38,406 bases of DNA from Eubacteriales Family XIII. Incertae Sedis bacterium (GTDB lineage: Bacteria > Bacillota > Clostridia > Peptostreptococcales > Anaerovoracaceae). The notes below the pieces were generated by a model, which was given only the letters and a program-made list of their open reading frames with translations, was not told the origin of the DNA and made no database searches. The DNA is taken from positions 1 through 38,406 of the forward strand of contig JAISTX010000084.1 of NCBI GenBank assembly GCA_031272365.1, written 5' to 3'. Position 1 is the first letter of the stretch. The number at the start of each line of letters is the position of its first letter. Shown here piece after piece: positions 20,721-28,141 of this stretch. Made by a program: the position numbers and the translations under genes.

Positions 20721-21263
20721 GTGGTTCTGGTCTTCACGTTTGACACGGTGTCGGAGCGCGACCGGTTCGCGGCGTTGTATGAGAGGTACAGGAAGCTGAT
20801 GTACGTGAAAGCGCTGGACATCTTGCGCGACCCGATGCTCGCGGAAGACGCCGTGAGCGAGGCTTTCATCCGCGTATACCGCAACATGGGCAAAATCGAG
20901 GGCGTGGACAGCCCGCGCACAGCAGCCTTCCTTGTAACGATCGTGAGGAACGCGGCGCTGACGATCTACGCGCGGCGGAGGGGCGACGCGGTGCCGGAGG
21001 AGGACGTGTTCCTCGAGACGGCGGCGGGCGCGGACCCGCACGGCGTGGAGGACCTCGTGGAGCGCGACCTGACGAACGAGGACGTGGTGCGCGTCGTCGG
21101 CGCGCTCGACGAGCAGTCGCGGGCGATCTTCGTGCTGAAATACGCGTACGACCTGCCGCACCGCGAGATCGCGGAGCAGTGCGGGATCACGGAAAACTAC
21201 GTGACGGTGAAGCTACATAGGATAAGGAAGAAAATCACTGAGGAATTGAGGATTGGGAATTGA
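20721..21263 (+). CDS. ECF-type RNA polymerase sigma factor
   Basis: This is a 180-aa sigma-70 family protein of the extracytoplasmic-function size. Region 2 is FAALYERYRKLMYVKALDIL with AEDAVSEAFIRVYRNM (about residues 17-58). Region 4 is a helix-turn-helix near the C-terminus (LPHREIAEQCGITENYVTVK). The start is GTG 20721; the N-terminal sequence fits the family and a weak AGGT lies 8 nt upstream. The final codons (EELRIGN and the TGA) are made of heptad-repeat sequence, so the array begins inside the gene. It lies 37 nt after hisZG and is followed by a single-pass membrane protein, the usual place for an anti-sigma factor. Target promoters are unknown. Confidence 0.9.
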   Translation: MVLVFTFDTVSERDRFAALYERYRKLMYVKALDILRDPMLAEDAVSEAFIRVYRNMGKIEGVDSPRTAAFLVTIVRNAALTIYARRRGDAVPEEDVFLETAAGADPHGVEDLVERDLTNEDVVRVVGALDEQSRAIFVLKYAYDLPHREIAEQCGITENYVTVKLHRIRKKITEELRIGN

Positions 21264-21332
21264 GGATTGGGAATTGAGAATTGAGAATTGAGAATTGAGG
21301 ATTGAGAATTGAGAATTGGGAATTGAGAATTG
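21242..21332 (+). repeat. Heptanucleotide tandem repeat array, block 1 (13 units)
   Basis: Thirteen contiguous 7-bp units follow (A/G)G(A/G)ATTG: mostly AGAATTG, with GGAATTG and AGGATTG variants. The block starts inside the last codons of the sigma gene and contains its TGA stop at 21261-21263. A 33-bp unique spacer (21333-21365) separates it from block 2. Variant units are interspersed rather than grouped. Confidence 0.95.
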
Positions 21333-21365
21333 ATATTGGTGAAATTTGTTGGAGTGGAAGAGATT

Positions 21366-21435
21366 TGGATTGAGGATTGAGAATTGAGAATTGAGAATTG
21401 AGAATTGAGGATTGAGAATTGGGAATTGAGAATTG
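21366..21435 (+). repeat. Heptanucleotide tandem repeat array, block 2 (10 units)
   Basis: Ten units of the same heptad, the first degenerate (TGGATTG), run to within 8 nt of the ATG of the next gene at 21443. The last partial unit, AGGGCTG, takes the place of a normal ribosome site. Together with block 1 the repeats fill nearly the whole 179-bp gap between the sigma and putative anti-sigma genes. Confidence 0.95.
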
Positions 21436-21442
21436 AGGGCTG

Positions 21443-22078
21443 ATGCGCGATGATGAGATGAAAAGAATAGCGGGGCGGTGGGCCGAGCTGGAGGGCCAGC
21501 GGCTGCTTGCCGAGCGGGATGCGCTCAATCGTGACGGGGTGCGGCTCCTCTTGCCGCGCGCGGACGCGCAGGTCCAGCAGCTCCTGCGGCGGCCGAAGCC
21601 GAACCGGGCGCAGCGGCGGCGCCGGATGTGGACCGCCATCGCGGCCTGCCTCGCCGTCTACCTGATCCTGCCGCACGCGCTGCTCGCGGCGCGCGACGCC
21701 GGCGGGGCTTCGGCGCCGCAGGACGCGGCGAGCACTTCCTCGGCGGCGGCCGAGCCCATCCCGATCCCCTTCCACGTGCCCGAGCACTACGCGGTCCTGT
21801 CCGCGAGCATGGACAACGGCGTCGGGGTTTACTACATCGCGCACGAGGACGGCGACGACGTGGTCGTGACGGTCGCCCCGGAGGAGGAAGGTGCAGCGGC
21901 GCCGGGGGAGGTCATGCCGGACGAGGTCGAGATCGACGGCGAGACGGTCGCGGCGGCGGTCACGCCGGACTACAAGATGCTCTCGTTCGAAAAGGGCGGG
22001 GACGTGTACACGCTGTCGTGCCGCGAGGACATGGGTACCTTGGCGGCGCTGTATAGGGAATTGAGAAATGAGAAATGA
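21443..22078 (+). CDS. Single-pass membrane protein, putative anti-sigma/sigma-regulator
   Basis: The 211-aa protein has an N-terminal cytoplasmic part rich in Arg and Glu (about 1-60) and one membrane helix (MWTAIAACLAVYLILPHALL, about 62-81). An Ala/Ser-rich linker leads to an extracytoplasmic domain whose end (LSFEKGGDVYTLSCREDMG) resembles the DUF4367-type domain found next to ECF sigma factors. I see no zinc-binding HxxxCxxC anti-sigma motif. The role is inferred from position and topology. The last residues, RELRNEK and the stop, again coincide with degenerate heptads (22057-22084), echoing the EELRIGN end of the sigma factor. Confidence 0.75.
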   Translation: MRDDEMKRIAGRWAELEGQRLLAERDALNRDGVRLLLPRADAQVQQLLRRPKPNRAQRRRRMWTAIAACLAVYLILPHALLAARDAGGASAPQDAASTSSAAAEPIPIPFHVPEHYAVLSASMDNGVGVYYIAHEDGDDVVVTVAPEEEGAAAPGEVMPDEVEIDGETVAAAVTPDYKMLSFEKGGDVYTLSCREDMGTLAALYRELRNEK

Positions 22079-22084
22079 GGCTTG
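22057..22084 (+). repeat. Degenerate heptad repeat remnant at the 3' end of the putative anti-sigma gene
   Basis: Four units, GGAATTG, AGAAATG, AGAAATG and AGGCTTG, keep the 7-bp register and are related to the arrays at 21242-21435. They encode the last residues of the membrane protein and hold its TGA stop. Confidence 0.7.
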
Positions 22085-22156
22085 TAATGTTTTCTTTTGT
22101 GGACGGGTTCTATGGATGATGGACACTGGCATAGGGACATTATGAGGTGAATTGAA

Positions 22157-24172
22157 ATGAGGAAGAGATTTGTTTTGGTTCGATTGGCTTGGATGCTGGC
22201 CTTGGTGACGGGGCTTGCGTTTGCGCTGTCGGCCTGCAGCGCCAGCGATGACGCCGGGAGCGGGGCCACGGCGTACGAGACTGAAGACGGCGGGATTGTG
22301 CTAGAAGACGACGCGACGGTGAGCGTTGACATGGGCGAAGAGGCGGGCTCTGCCAGCTATGCGCCTTCTTACGACTCCTCCAGTGGCGCTTCGTACGACT
22401 ATTCTTACAGCGGCTCGGGCGACGCGGACTATTACGGGCCCGGGACCGTCGTGCGCGACGCGGCGGCGGGGGATGCCGCAGACGGGGATCTCTACGAGAA
22501 CGCCCCGGTGCAGGTGGCGCCCAGCCCGGGGGTCGTGAACGAGGCCCCGATGTTGACGGTGCCCGATCAAGAGGTGGAGTACGAAGTACCGCCGACCGCC
22601 ACGGGCCCTGAGCGCAAGACGCTCTGGGACATCCTCTTCCCGTGGGGGCAGTTGTTCGGGGACCCGGGGGAGCAGCCGCCCGCGCCCGACGAGGCGGAAC
22701 CCTACTATGAGGACGAGACGGTCTACGAGCCCTACCCGCACTGGGGCGGGGACGAGCCGCGCTACACGGACGAGGAGCGCCGCGAGGCGGCTGAGCGCTA
22801 CAACGAGATCGTCGAGGCGAGCCGCATCTACGCGGACGAGGATCCGCAGGCGACGCTCGCGCTCAAGGTGAGCACGGCGGCGTACACAAACACCAGGCGC
22901 TACCTCGAAGACGGCCAGCTCCCGCCGGCCGACGCGGTGCGCACGGAGGAGCTGATCAATTATTTCTCCTATGACGAGCGGGCGGAGTTCATCGACGGCA
23001 GCCCGTTCTCCATCCGCACGGAGATCGGCCCCTCGCCGTTCGACGAAAGCAAGCTGATGGCCTATGTGCGGCTGCGCACGATGACTGTGGCCGAGGAGGA
23101 TCTGCCGCCGAGCAACCTCGTCTTCCTCATCGACGTCTCGGGGTCGATGGACGAGTACAACAAGCTGCCGCTGCTGCAGGACGCGTTCGCGATGCTCGTC
23201 GACACGCTCGGCGAGGACGACAAGGTGTCGATCGTCGTCTACGCGAGCGACACGGGGGTCGTGCTGGAAGGCGTGTCAGGCGGCGCGAAGAACCGGCTGA
23301 AGTCGGCGATCTACGAACTGACCGCGGGCGGCTCGACGGCCGGCGAGGGCGGCATCCAGCTCGCCTACCAGGTGGCGCGGGAAAACTACATCGACGGCGG
23401 GAACAACCGCGTCATCCTCGCGACGGACGGCGACTTCAACGTCGGCATCTCGGACGTGGGGCAGCTGGAGGACTTCATCTCGGAGAAGCGCGGCACGGGC
23501 GTCTACCTGTCGGTGCTCGGCTTCGGGATGGGCAATCTGCGCGACGACGTCATGGAGACGCTCGCGGCGAGCGGCAACGGCAACCATGCGTACATCGACA
23601 GCCTCGACACGGCGCACAAGGTGCTCGTGAACGAGATGAGCGGGACGCTGTTCACGGTCGCGGACGACGTGAAGGCGCAGGCCGTGTTCGACCCGGAGTA
23701 TGTCAAGAGCTACCGCATGATCGGCTATGAGCACAGCGAGCTCGCCGACGAGGATTTCGAAAACGACGCGGTCGACGCCGGCGAGGTCGGCCTCGGGACG
23801 GACGTCAACATGCTCTTCGAAATCGACCTGACGCAGGCCGGGCGGGAGCGCGCGGAGGGCGTGTCCCTCTTCGACGTGCGCATCCGCTACAAGGATCCCG
23901 GCGAGGGCGAAAGCAAGGAGATCTCCGTCAGGGCCGCCCGCACGGGCGACTACGGGGCGCGGAACACGTCGGACTTCACGTTCGCGGTCGCCGTCGCAAA
24001 ATACGGGGACATGCTCCGCCACCCGGAGCTCGTCGGGCGGGGCGATTTCGATACCCTGCTGCAGATGGCCAAGGCGGGCGCCGGCGAGGACGTTTCGGGC
24101 GAGCGCAAGGCTTTCACGGAGCTGGTGGCGCAGTTCGAGGATGTATGGAAATCGTCGCGGTATTATTATTGA
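22157..24172 (+). CDS. VWA-domain lipoprotein (YfbK-like)
   Basis: This is a 671-aa secreted lipoprotein. The signal peptide ends in the lipobox L-S-A-C27. A disordered Ser/Tyr/Asp-rich segment follows to about residue 200. The conserved YfbK-type N-terminal block (TLALKVSTAAYTNTRRYL, VRTEELINYFSY) leads into a von Willebrand factor A domain with a complete MIDAS start D326-V-S-G-S (FLIDVSGSMDEYNK) and the LATDGDFNVGI strand. The C-terminal part has the extra domain usual in this family. It is probably an extracytoplasmic, metal-dependent protein-interaction module. ATG 22157 has GAGGTGA upstream. YfbK-like VWA proteins are often encoded near ECF sigma factors, which fits here. A stretch of 27 nt separates it from the next gene. 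Confidence 0.9.
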   Translation: MRKRFVLVRLAWMLALVTGLAFALSACSASDDAGSGATAYETEDGGIVLEDDATVSVDMGEEAGSASYAPSYDSSSGASYDYSYSGSGDADYYGPGTVVRDAAAGDAADGDLYENAPVQVAPSPGVVNEAPMLTVPDQEVEYEVPPTATGPERKTLWDILFPWGQLFGDPGEQPPAPDEAEPYYEDETVYEPYPHWGGDEPRYTDEERREAAERYNEIVEASRIYADEDPQATLALKVSTAAYTNTRRYLEDGQLPPADAVRTEELINYFSYDERAEFIDGSPFSIRTEIGPSPFDESKLMAYVRLRTMTVAEEDLPPSNLVFLIDVSGSMDEYNKLPLLQDAFAMLVDTLGEDDKVSIVVYASDTGVVLEGVSGGAKNRLKSAIYELTAGGSTAGEGGIQLAYQVARENYIDGGNNRVILATDGDFNVGISDVGQLEDFISEKRGTGVYLSVLGFGMGNLRDDVMETLAASGNGNHAYIDSLDTAHKVLVNEMSGTLFTVADDVKAQAVFDPEYVKSYRMIGYEHSELADEDFENDAVDAGEVGLGTDVNMLFEIDLTQAGRERAEGVSLFDVRIRYKDPGEGESKEISVRAARTGDYGARNTSDFTFAVAVAKYGDMLRHPELVGRGDFDTLLQMAKAGAGEDVSGERKAFTELVAQFEDVWKSSRYYY

Positions 24173-24199
24173 AGTTAGAGAAGGAGAGCGTGTAGTCCA

Positions 24200-24568
24200 A
24201 TGTCGTCAACCATGTCGTCATGGCAAGTATGGGACATCATATCCTGGGTCGGGCTTGTGCTCGGTGCCGTCTTCCTCACCTTGGCGGGCATCCTGTTTTT
24301 CCGGTACCGCATCCGCTCCGTCATGGAGTTTGTGAGCGGGCGGACGGCGGGGCGGGGCATCGAGCGCATCTGGCAGGAGGATCTTTCAAGGTCGGAGGGG
24401 CCGGTGCGGGAGCAGTTCGACTTCTTCCGCAGGAAGGCGCAGGAGGGGGTGTCGAGCGGGCCGGCCGGCGTGCGCCCGTACGACACGTCCGGCGCGCCCC
24501 CCTCCGTAGTGGCGGCGCGGCCAAAGGACGAGACGCAGCTGCTGTCGGAGAAGACAGAGTTGCTTTAG
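24200..24568 (+). CDS. Small single-pass membrane protein of unknown function
   Basis: The 122-aa protein has one strong N-terminal membrane helix (VLGAVFLTLAGILFF, about residues 19-35). A basic segment (RYRIRS) follows it, predicting a cytoplasmic C-terminal tail. The tail is polar and probably partly disordered. I recognise no family. The start ATG 24200 has AAGGAG about 14 nt upstream, further than ideal. ATG 24212 is a possible alternative. Its stop TAG directly abuts the ATG of the lipid-kinase gene, so it is very likely the first or a linking gene of the lipid operon. Confidence 0.7.
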   Translation: MSSTMSSWQVWDIISWVGLVLGAVFLTLAGILFFRYRIRSVMEFVSGRTAGRGIERIWQEDLSRSEGPVREQFDFFRRKAQEGVSSGPAGVRPYDTSGAPPSVVAARPKDETQLLSEKTELL

Positions 24569-25171
24569 ATGGAAGCCCTGCAGATCCTGGTCGTTTCGGT
24601 GGTCTTCGTGGGCGTGGTGGCCGGCAACGAGCTCGTCACGATGCGGACGCACTACCCGGCGGCCGTCTCCCGGAAAGTGAGCCATGTGCTGTGCGCGCTG
24701 ATCGTTTGCATCGCGGCGCAGTTCATGAGCTTCCGGCTGTTCGCCATCGTCGGGGCTATTTTTTTGCCGATCATGATCCGGTTCCGGTATCGGGAGCTGC
24801 GGTCGCTCGCGGACCGCAGCGAGTCGTCCATCGGCGAGGTGCTGTTCCCCGTCGGCGTGGCGCTGGCGGCGCTGCTGCCCATCGAGCGGAAAGAGTTCGT
24901 GGTCTGCGTGCTGCTGATGGGCCTGAGCGACACGGCGGCCTACGCGGCGGGCAAATGGCTGAAGAGGCCCACCCTGCTGTTCGGCAAGACGCTGCCCGGG
25001 ACGGCGGCCTTCTTCCTCAGCGCGCTGGCGATCTGCCTGGCGGCCGGTATGCCGAAAACGCATGCCGCCGCGGTCGCGGCTGTGGGCGCGGCGGTGGAGC
25101 ATTTCGGGCCGTACGGCACGGACAACGCCACCGTGCCGCCGCTCGCGGGCCTCGTCATTCTGTTATTATAG
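24569..25171 (+). CDS. CTP-dependent lipid kinase family (dolichol/phytol kinase or diacylglycerol kinase type)
   Basis: This is a 200-aa polytopic membrane protein. Family elements are visible in order: SRKVSHVLCALIV near residue 35; SSIGEVLFPVGVAL (about 86-100); LSDTAAYAAGKWL and LFGKTLPGTAAFF (about 118-149); and EHFGPYGTDNATVPPLAG (about 177-194). These are the marks of the Sec59/VTE5/Dgk1 family, which phosphorylates polyprenols, phytol or diacylglycerol with CTP. The substrate cannot be read from sequence. In this context the product would be a lipid monophosphate for the next enzyme. It begins immediately at the stop of the previous gene and ends 4 nt before the next. Confidence 0.85.
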   Translation: MEALQILVVSVVFVGVVAGNELVTMRTHYPAAVSRKVSHVLCALIVCIAAQFMSFRLFAIVGAIFLPIMIRFRYRELRSLADRSESSIGEVLFPVGVALAALLPIERKEFVVCVLLMGLSDTAAYAAGKWLKRPTLLFGKTLPGTAAFFLSALAICLAAGMPKTHAAAVAAVGAAVEHFGPYGTDNATVPPLAGLVILLL

Positions 25172-25175
25172 ATGC

Positions 25176-25778
25176 ATGATGGGAGAGTTGACGGCAAGCT
25201 TTTTTGGTACCTTCACGGCGGCGATCCTCACGGGCGCGCTCGTCATGGCCCTCCTCCGCACGCGCATCCTCGCGGCGCTGGATAGGCCGATCGACGGCGG
25301 CGCGCTGCTTTCGGACGGGCGCCCTCTGTTCGGGCCGGCGAAGACCTGGCGCGGGCTGGCCCTCTACACCCTCTGCGGCGCCTTTTGGGGCGGGCTCTGG
25401 TACGGGCTGTGCCGGGTCGCCCCCGCCGTGCACGCGCACAACCTGTTTTTCGAGCGGCGCGAGGCCACGCCGGCCTACGGCATCCTCGTGGGGCTTTTGC
25501 TCGGGCTGGCCTACGCCGTGTTCGAGCTGCCGAACAGCTTCCTGAAGCGGCGCTTCGGCGTGGGCGCCAGCGAAAGCGCCGCGAAGCCGGTCCCGCGGGC
25601 GCTGTTTTTCCTGCTGGACCAGACGGACTCGGTCATCGGCTGCCTGCTGTTGTTCCAGGCGCTCTGCGCGCGGCTCACGGCGGCGCGGTTTTTCGCGTGG
25701 CTGCTGCTGGGCGCCCTGGTGCACGTCCTCGTCAATCTGGCGCTCTACGGGCTCAAGATCCGGAGGCGGGCGGTATGA
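25176..25778 (+). CDS. CarS-like CDP-lipid synthase (CDP-archaeol synthase family, PF01864 type)
   Basis: This is a 200-aa membrane protein. The conserved cytidylyltransferase block is PIDGGALLSDGRPLFGPAKT followed by WRG (about residues 38-60). FELPNSFLKRRFGVG (about 111-125) matches the family's S-F-I/L-K-R-R element. LLDQTDSVIG follows. In archaea CarS converts digeranylgeranylglyceryl phosphate plus CTP to CDP-archaeol. Bacterial homologues are mostly uncharacterised, and CdsA is the usual bacterial enzyme for CDP-diacylglycerol. Start ATG 25176, with ATG 25179 as alternative, is chosen because it follows the previous stop by 4 nt. The stop overlaps the next ATG (ATGA). Confidence 0.85.
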   Translation: MMGELTASFFGTFTAAILTGALVMALLRTRILAALDRPIDGGALLSDGRPLFGPAKTWRGLALYTLCGAFWGGLWYGLCRVAPAVHAHNLFFERREATPAYGILVGLLLGLAYAVFELPNSFLKRRFGVGASESAAKPVPRALFFLLDQTDSVIGCLLLFQALCARLTAARFFAWLLLGALVHVLVNLALYGLKIRRRAV

Positions 25779-26386
25779 AGCTGATCGTCAAGCCGCAGGT
25801 TTCGGCGCTGCTCACCTACGCGGGGGTGGCGATTTCCTCGGCCGGGATTTTCCTCGCGGCCGGCGCGCGCACGGACCTCGGGCTCGTCTGCCTCATCGCC
25901 GCGGCGGTCTGCGACGTGTTCGACGGGACCTTTGCGCGCCGGTTCGAGCGGACCGATTTCGAGAAGCGGTTCGGCATCCAGATCGATTCGCTGGCGGACG
26001 TCGTCAATTTCGTCGCGCTGCCCGCCGTGCTGCTGACCCGCCTGATGGCCGGCAGCCCCCTCGCCGTGCCCTTGATCATCTTCTACGCGGGCTGCGGCAT
26101 CACGCGCCTCGCGGTGTACAACGCGGAGGCGGAAGCGGACGCGCCCAAGGGGTATTTCCGCGGCGTCCCGATCGTCTACATCGCGCTGGTCCTGCCGGTC
26201 GCCTACCTCGCGCAGCTGCGGCTGCAAGGCGCGGCCGCGCTCCTCGTCGTCGCTTTGCCGGTCGTGGCGCTGGCCTTGCTGTACGTCTTGGACATCCGGG
26301 TGCGCCGGCCCGGCCGCGCCGGGTACGCCTGCATACTGCTCCTCGCGGTCGCGCTTTCGGCAGGGGTGCTGCATGCGGGCGTTTGA
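25775..26386 (+). CDS. pssA: CDP-alcohol phosphatidyltransferase, phosphatidylserine (or archaetidylserine) synthase type
   Basis: The 203-aa membrane enzyme transfers a CDP-activated lipid to a hydroxyl headgroup, serine by analogy. The CDP-OH motif is DVFDGTFAR...GIQIDSLADVVNF (about residues 46-78). All Asp residues are present, but the stretch between AR and G is 11 residues instead of the usual 8, a three-residue insertion. DSLADVVNF is typical of PssA and archaetidylserine synthases. The following decarboxylase gene supports serine as the headgroup. ATG 25775 overlaps the CarS-like stop by 4 nt. Its own stop lies 14 nt inside the decarboxylase gene. Confidence 0.88.
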   Translation: MKLIVKPQVSALLTYAGVAISSAGIFLAAGARTDLGLVCLIAAAVCDVFDGTFARRFERTDFEKRFGIQIDSLADVVNFVALPAVLLTRLMAGSPLAVPLIIFYAGCGITRLAVYNAEAEADAPKGYFRGVPIVYIALVLPVAYLAQLRLQGAAALLVVALPVVALALLYVLDIRVRRPGRAGYACILLLAVALSAGVLHAGV

Positions 26387-27236
26387 CCGGAAAACCGGGC
26401 GCGTGGTCGAGGTGGCGGAGCCGGGCAGCGGCGCGGTGCGGTTCCTCTACGGCAACCCCCCGGGCCGCTTCCTTCTCCTCTTCCTCTGCGGCAAGCGGTT
26501 TTCCGGCTGCCGGGCGCGGTACTATGCCTCCCCGCGCTCGCGGGGGAAGGTCGAGGCGCTCTTCCGCGCCTGCGATCTGTCCGGCGAGGCGCAGGGCCCT
26601 TCCGCGTACGCTTCGTTCCGCGATTTTTTCGTGCGCCCCCCGGATTGGGGGGAGCGGCCGCTCCCGGAAGAGGCGGGCGCGCTGCTTGCCGTCGCGGACG
26701 CGAAGCTGACCGCCTATGAAATAGAGCCGGATACGAGAATCACTGTCAAGCAGTCGAGCTTGACGGCCGCGGAGCTGCTGCGGGACGCGGACGCGGCCGC
26801 GCAGTTTGCTGGCGGCTACGCGCTCGTCTTCCGGCTGACGCTGGAAAACAACCACCACTATGTGTTCCCGGACGGCGGGGCGCTCGTGAAAACGTACGAC
26901 ATACCGGGGTGGCTCCATTCCGTGCAGCCGACCACCGGCAGGCAGGGGCGGGTCTTCGCCGAAAACAGCCGCAAGGCCTCCTTGCTGGAGACGGAGCATT
27001 TCGGCCCCGTCGCGCAGGTGGAGGTCGGCGCGCTGCTGGCCGGGCGGATCCACGACCTGGGCAAGCGGGCGTTCCGGCGCGGCGAAGAGAAGGGGTATTT
27101 CGACCTTGGGGGGTCCGCCATCGTCCTCCTCCTTGGGAAGGGCGCGGCGGCGATCGACGCGGACATCCTGGAGCAGTCCGGGCGGGGCGTCGAAACCCTG
27201 GTGCGCATGAACGAAAGGATTGGGGTAGCCGCATGA
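26373..27236 (+). CDS. psd: Phosphatidylserine decarboxylase (or archaetidylserine decarboxylase)
   Basis: Psd is a pyruvoyl enzyme converting the serine headgroup to ethanolamine. It has 287 aa. Catalytic elements: Asp in VADAKL, His in NNHHYVFPDGG (about residue 157), and the self-cleavage site YFDLGGSA with G247-S248. The usual residue after the serine is Thr or Ser (GST or GSS); here it is Ala. The serine that becomes the pyruvoyl group is retained, so activity is likely. EKGYFDLGGS is the clostridial form of the motif. ATG 26373 lies 14 nt upstream of the previous stop. The stop forms an ATGA overlap with the UbiA gene. Confidence 0.92.
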   Translation: MRAFDRKTGRVVEVAEPGSGAVRFLYGNPPGRFLLLFLCGKRFSGCRARYYASPRSRGKVEALFRACDLSGEAQGPSAYASFRDFFVRPPDWGERPLPEEAGALLAVADAKLTAYEIEPDTRITVKQSSLTAAELLRDADAAAQFAGGYALVFRLTLENNHHYVFPDGGALVKTYDIPGWLHSVQPTTGRQGRVFAENSRKASLLETEHFGPVAQVEVGALLAGRIHDLGKRAFRRGEEKGYFDLGGSAIVLLLGKGAAAIDADILEQSGRGVETLVRMNERIGVAA

Positions 27237-28141
27237 TCAAACGACAATGGATCTATCTGAAGGAAATGTACCCGCTGCCTTCGCGGCTCGCCGTCGGCTT
27301 CATCCTGTTCTTCGAGCTGTACTTCATCGTGATCCTCAACAGCGGGATCGAGCGCTACCGCGTCGGCTGGCACGAGATCCTCGGCGCGCTCACCGTCTTC
27401 GCCTTCCTGCTCCTGCTGCGCATCGCGGACGACTTCAAGGACTACGAGACGGACCAGCGGCTCTTCCCGGAGCGCGCGCTGCCCTCGGGGCGCGTGAAGA
27501 AGAAGGACCTCGCCGTGCTGCTCGTGGTGGCGGAGGCGCCGGCCATCGCCCTCAACCTGCTGTTCATGAACAACCGGCCCTTCTTTCTCTTCCTTTATAT
27601 ATACGGGTTCCTGATGTGCATGTGGTTTTTCCAGAAATCGAAGATCCAGACGAACCTGGTGCTGGCGTGCGTCACGCACAACCCCGTGCAGATGATCATC
27701 AACATCTACGTCATCTCGTTTGCCTGCATCAAATACGGCATCTCCGCGCAGTCGCTCTTCGTTATTATGGCAGCATTCACGATGTACTTCCCTGGGCTCA
27801 TCTGGGAGGTGTCGCGCAAGATCCGCGCGCCGAGGGACGAGACGGAGTACGTCACCTACTCGAAGATCTACGGTTACCGCAAGGCCACGCAGTTTGTGCT
27901 CGTGCTCACCTGCCTCGACATCGTCACAAACTACATCCTCGTGTGGCGGCTGAACACGGTCTCCGTTTTCCTGCTCACCGCGAACCTCGTCTGGATGCTG
28001 GCGGACTTCGTGCGCTATATGAAAGACCCCACGCGCTTCGCCATCGTGGACAAGGTGATCCGGTACACGTTCATCCAGGAGGGGCTCATGATCGGCACGA
28101 TCGTATGGTATCTCCTGTTCGGCCGGGTGTACCTCTTCTGA
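27233..28141 (+). CDS. UbiA-family membrane prenyltransferase
   Basis: This 302-aa protein has about eight or nine hydrophobic helices. The first Asp-rich motif is RIADDFKDYETDQRLFPERA (about residues 63-82), equivalent to NDxxDxxxD. The second loop is RAPRDETEYVTYSKIYG (about 199-215). UbiA enzymes attach prenyl chains from isoprenoid diphosphates to acceptors such as quinone rings, porphyrins or, in archaea, geranylgeranylglyceryl phosphate. The acceptor here is unknown. Its place inside a phospholipid operon makes a lipid acceptor the leading guess, which is inference only. ATG 27233 overlaps psd by 4 nt, and its TGA shares one base with the next ATG. Confidence 0.85.
   Translation: MIKRQWIYLKEMYPLPSRLAVGFILFFELYFIVILNSGIERYRVGWHEILGALTVFAFLLLLRIADDFKDYETDQRLFPERALPSGRVKKKDLAVLLVVAEAPAIALNLLFMNNRPFFLFLYIYGFLMCMWFFQKSKIQTNLVLACVTHNPVQMIINIYVISFACIKYGISAQSLFVIMAAFTMYFPGLIWEVSRKIRAPRDETEYVTYSKIYGYRKATQFVLVLTCLDIVTNYILVWRLNTVSVFLLTANLVWMLADFVRYMKDPTRFAIVDKVIRYTFIQEGLMIGTIVWYLLFGRVYLF

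Noticed and set aside
21242-21435. CRISPR array
   Set aside because: Units are 7 bp and contiguous with no unique spacers between them; there are no cas genes.
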